Source: Candidatus Uhrbacteria bacterium (lineage in GTDB: Bacteria > Patescibacteriota > Patescibacteriia > CAIXNZ01). From it: 6,954 nt of DNA. Positions 5,847 to 6,954 of the stretch are shown here, in pieces (the first letter of the stretch is position 1; each line of letters begins with the position of its first letter). Below the pieces are notes generated by a model. It did no database searches and was not told the origin of the DNA. It saw only the letters and a program-made list of their open reading frames with translations. The position numbers were made by a program, and so were the translations under genes. The stretch is from positions 1 to 6,954 of the forward strand of contig DSBA01000046.1 in NCBI GenBank assembly GCA_011046145.1. Direction: 5' to 3'.

Positions 5847-6878
5847 TTAGATTAATGAATTTTGCGGGTCAATAATGGGTTTGATGCCCAGATGTTCATA
5901 GCCGTTTTTGGTGATAATACGGCCACGGGGAGTGCGGGAGATAAAACCCAATTGCATTAAGAATGGTTCGTAAATGTCTTCAATAGTATCCATCTCTTCG
6001 CCAATGGCTGCGGATAAAGTATTTAAGCCGACTGGGCCGCCAGAGAATTTTTCAATAATCACTCTTATAATTTTGCGGTCAATTTCATCAAGTCCAAGCT
6101 GGTCAATGTCCAGCATGGTTAAAGCGTCATTGGCCAAATCTAAATTAATTTTACCATTTCCTTTGACTTGAGCAAAGTCTCGCACGCGTTTAAGCAGCCG
6201 GTTGGCAATGCGCGGAGTTTTTCTGGCGCGTCGGGATATTTGGGAGGTGGCTTTTGGCTCTATATCAACATTTAGAATTTTAGCATTGCGTTCAATTATT
6301 TTTTCAATATCCTCATCTTTGTAAAAATCAAGTCGGAAATTAATGCCAAAGCGGTCGCGCAAAGGAGATGAAATTAAACTGACGCGAGTGGTGGCGCCGA
6401 TTAAAGTAAATTTAGGCAAATCTAATCTTAAAGTTCTGGCGCTGGGTCCTTTGCCAATCACAATATCCAGGGCAAAATCTTCCATGGCCGGATACAGTAC
6501 TTCTTCAATTATTTTATTTAAGCGATGGATTTCATCAATAAATAAAATGTCGCCATCAGCCAAATTTGTTAAAATAGCTGCCAAGTCTCCGGCTTTTTCA
6601 ATGGCCGGACCAGAAGTGATTCTTATATTTGACCCCATTTCATGGGCAATAATATGGGCTAAAGTTGTTTTCCCTAACCCGGGACAGCCATGGAGCAGTA
6701 CATGCTCAATAGGTTCTTTACGCTTTTTTGCCGCAACCATAAAAATTTCCAGGTTGTCCTTAACCTTGTCCTGGCCAATGTAATCTGCCAACTGCTTTGG
6801 CCTTAGTGATTTTTCAAAAGCCATCTCGTCGGCTGATTCTTTAGCGGAAATTATGCGATTTTTATTATTTTTAGGCAT
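5847..6878 (-). CDS. ruvB: Holliday junction branch migration ATPase RuvB
   Basis: AAA+ motor that, with RuvA, drives branch migration of Holliday junctions in recombinational repair. The 343 residues match the usual length (E. coli about 336) and show every domain. The N-terminal segment has SLRPKQLADYIGQDKVKDNL. Walker A is HGCPGLGKTTLA (63-74, K70, T71) and Walker B is ILFIDEIHRL (D115, E116). Sensor 1 is GATTR (161-165), the arginine finger lies in SPLRDRFG (R174) and sensor 2 in TPRIANRLLKRVRD (R213). The C-terminal winged helix (about 270-335) contains GGPVGLNTLSAAIGEE and ends in RTPRGRIIT. The P-loop has Cys at position 65 where Pro is usual, and Lys210 stands where Gly usually precedes TPRIANR; neither should abolish activity. 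The ATG at 6878 has no Shine-Dalgarno motif. It is the first visible gene of a minus-strand group with the 74-aa protein and possibly the PH-domain gene. ruvA and ruvC are not in the window. Confidence 0.97.
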   Translation of the reverse strand: MPKNNKNRIISAKESADEMAFEKSLRPKQLADYIGQDKVKDNLEIFMVAAKKRKEPIEHVLLHGCPGLGKTTLAHIIAHEMGSNIRITSGPAIEKAGDLAAILTNLADGDILFIDEIHRLNKIIEEVLYPAMEDFALDIVIGKGPSARTLRLDLPKFTLIGATTRVSLISSPLRDRFGINFRLDFYKDEDIEKIIERNAKILNVDIEPKATSQISRRARKTPRIANRLLKRVRDFAQVKGNGKINLDLANDALTMLDIDQLGLDEIDRKIIRVIIEKFSGGPVGLNTLSAAIGEEMDTIEDIYEPFLMQLGFISRTPRGRIITKNGYEHLGIKPIIDPQNSLI

Positions 6879-6954
6879 ATTCTTAAATTAATCTTAATGG
6901 TTTTAGTGAAAAAAAACAAGTAAAAGCGCGCGGGCAGGACGGTTTTGATAAAAC

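Noticed and set aside
6343..6783. 146-codon open frame on the plus strand, opposite ruvB
   Set aside because: It is the antisense shadow of a clearly recognisable ruvB with all AAA+ motifs; its translation is serine/lysine-rich with no domain pattern.
6879..6954. Possible tail of another minus-strand gene upstream of ruvB, or a ruvB promoter (TTGTTT, 17 bp, TAAGAT)
   Set aside because: All three minus-strand frames give short, unrecognisable tails and the promoter match is poor (three and four of six); too little sequence to decide. The GC-rich patch at about 6926-6940 forms no convincing hairpin with a T tract.
1..6954. Alternative genetic code (TGA read as Gly or Trp, as in some CPR groups)
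   Set aside because: All recognisable genes are free of in-frame TGA, and TGA ends the first gene fragment and the 74-aa gene at sensible places, so the standard bacterial code fits.
1..6954. A novel defence, mobile or biosynthetic system
   Set aside because: No nuclease, reverse transcriptase, toxin-antitoxin pair, integrase, terminal repeats or clustered biosynthetic genes were found; the genes are ordinary envelope and repair functions.

Overview
The window is an AT-rich, gene-dense bacterial segment read with the standard code. Stops include TAA, TAG and TGA, and tryptophans are TGG. The best guess for the source is a Candidatus Patescibacteria (CPR) genome, Parcubacteria-like. This rests on three protein features: a SpoIID/LytB protein carrying an N-terminal Ig/FW-like domain, a small bacterial PH (bPH2) membrane protein of a type I associate with CPR, and a ruvB followed directly by a tiny two-helix membrane protein. 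No marker gene such as 16S rRNA is present, so the assignment is an inference. No tRNA, rRNA, CRISPR array, insertion sequence or phage gene was seen.

Layout, left to right. (1) 3-140 (+): the last 45 codons of an unidentified gene. (2) A good sigma70-type promoter overlaps its end and leads into an M14-family AstE/AspA-like zinc hydrolase (+, 255-1145). The conserved N-terminus of this protein continues upstream of the TTG start. It can only be joined to the nearby ATG at 184 by a -1 frameshift, most simply at a run of eight A. (3) A hairpin at 1173-1199 separates it from a convergent MOP-superfamily lipid-linked polysaccharide flippase (-, 1247-2698). (4) A 346-bp divergent intergenic region holds a promoter for each direction, a perfect 13-bp tandem duplication and a long hairpin at the predicted mRNA 5' end. 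(5) An anchored SpoIID/LytB peptidoglycan enzyme follows (+, 3045-4883). (6) A perfect 14-bp-stem terminator, symmetrical for both strands, separates it from a co-directional minus-strand group: ruvB (5847-6878), a 74-aa membrane protein (5605-5829) and a PH-domain membrane protein (4942-5511).

The genes fall into two themes: envelope work (flippase, SpoIID-type glycan strand cleavage, two small membrane proteins) and DNA recombination (RuvB). The M14 hydrolase acts on an unknown amide or peptide. They do not form one obvious pathway. I see no convincing new defence, mobile or biosynthetic system. The most checkable oddities are the split N-terminus of the M14 gene, the repeat/promoter/hairpin cluster ahead of the SpoIID gene, the absence of recognisable Shine-Dalgarno sequences at all five ATG-started genes, and the small membrane protein tied to ruvB.
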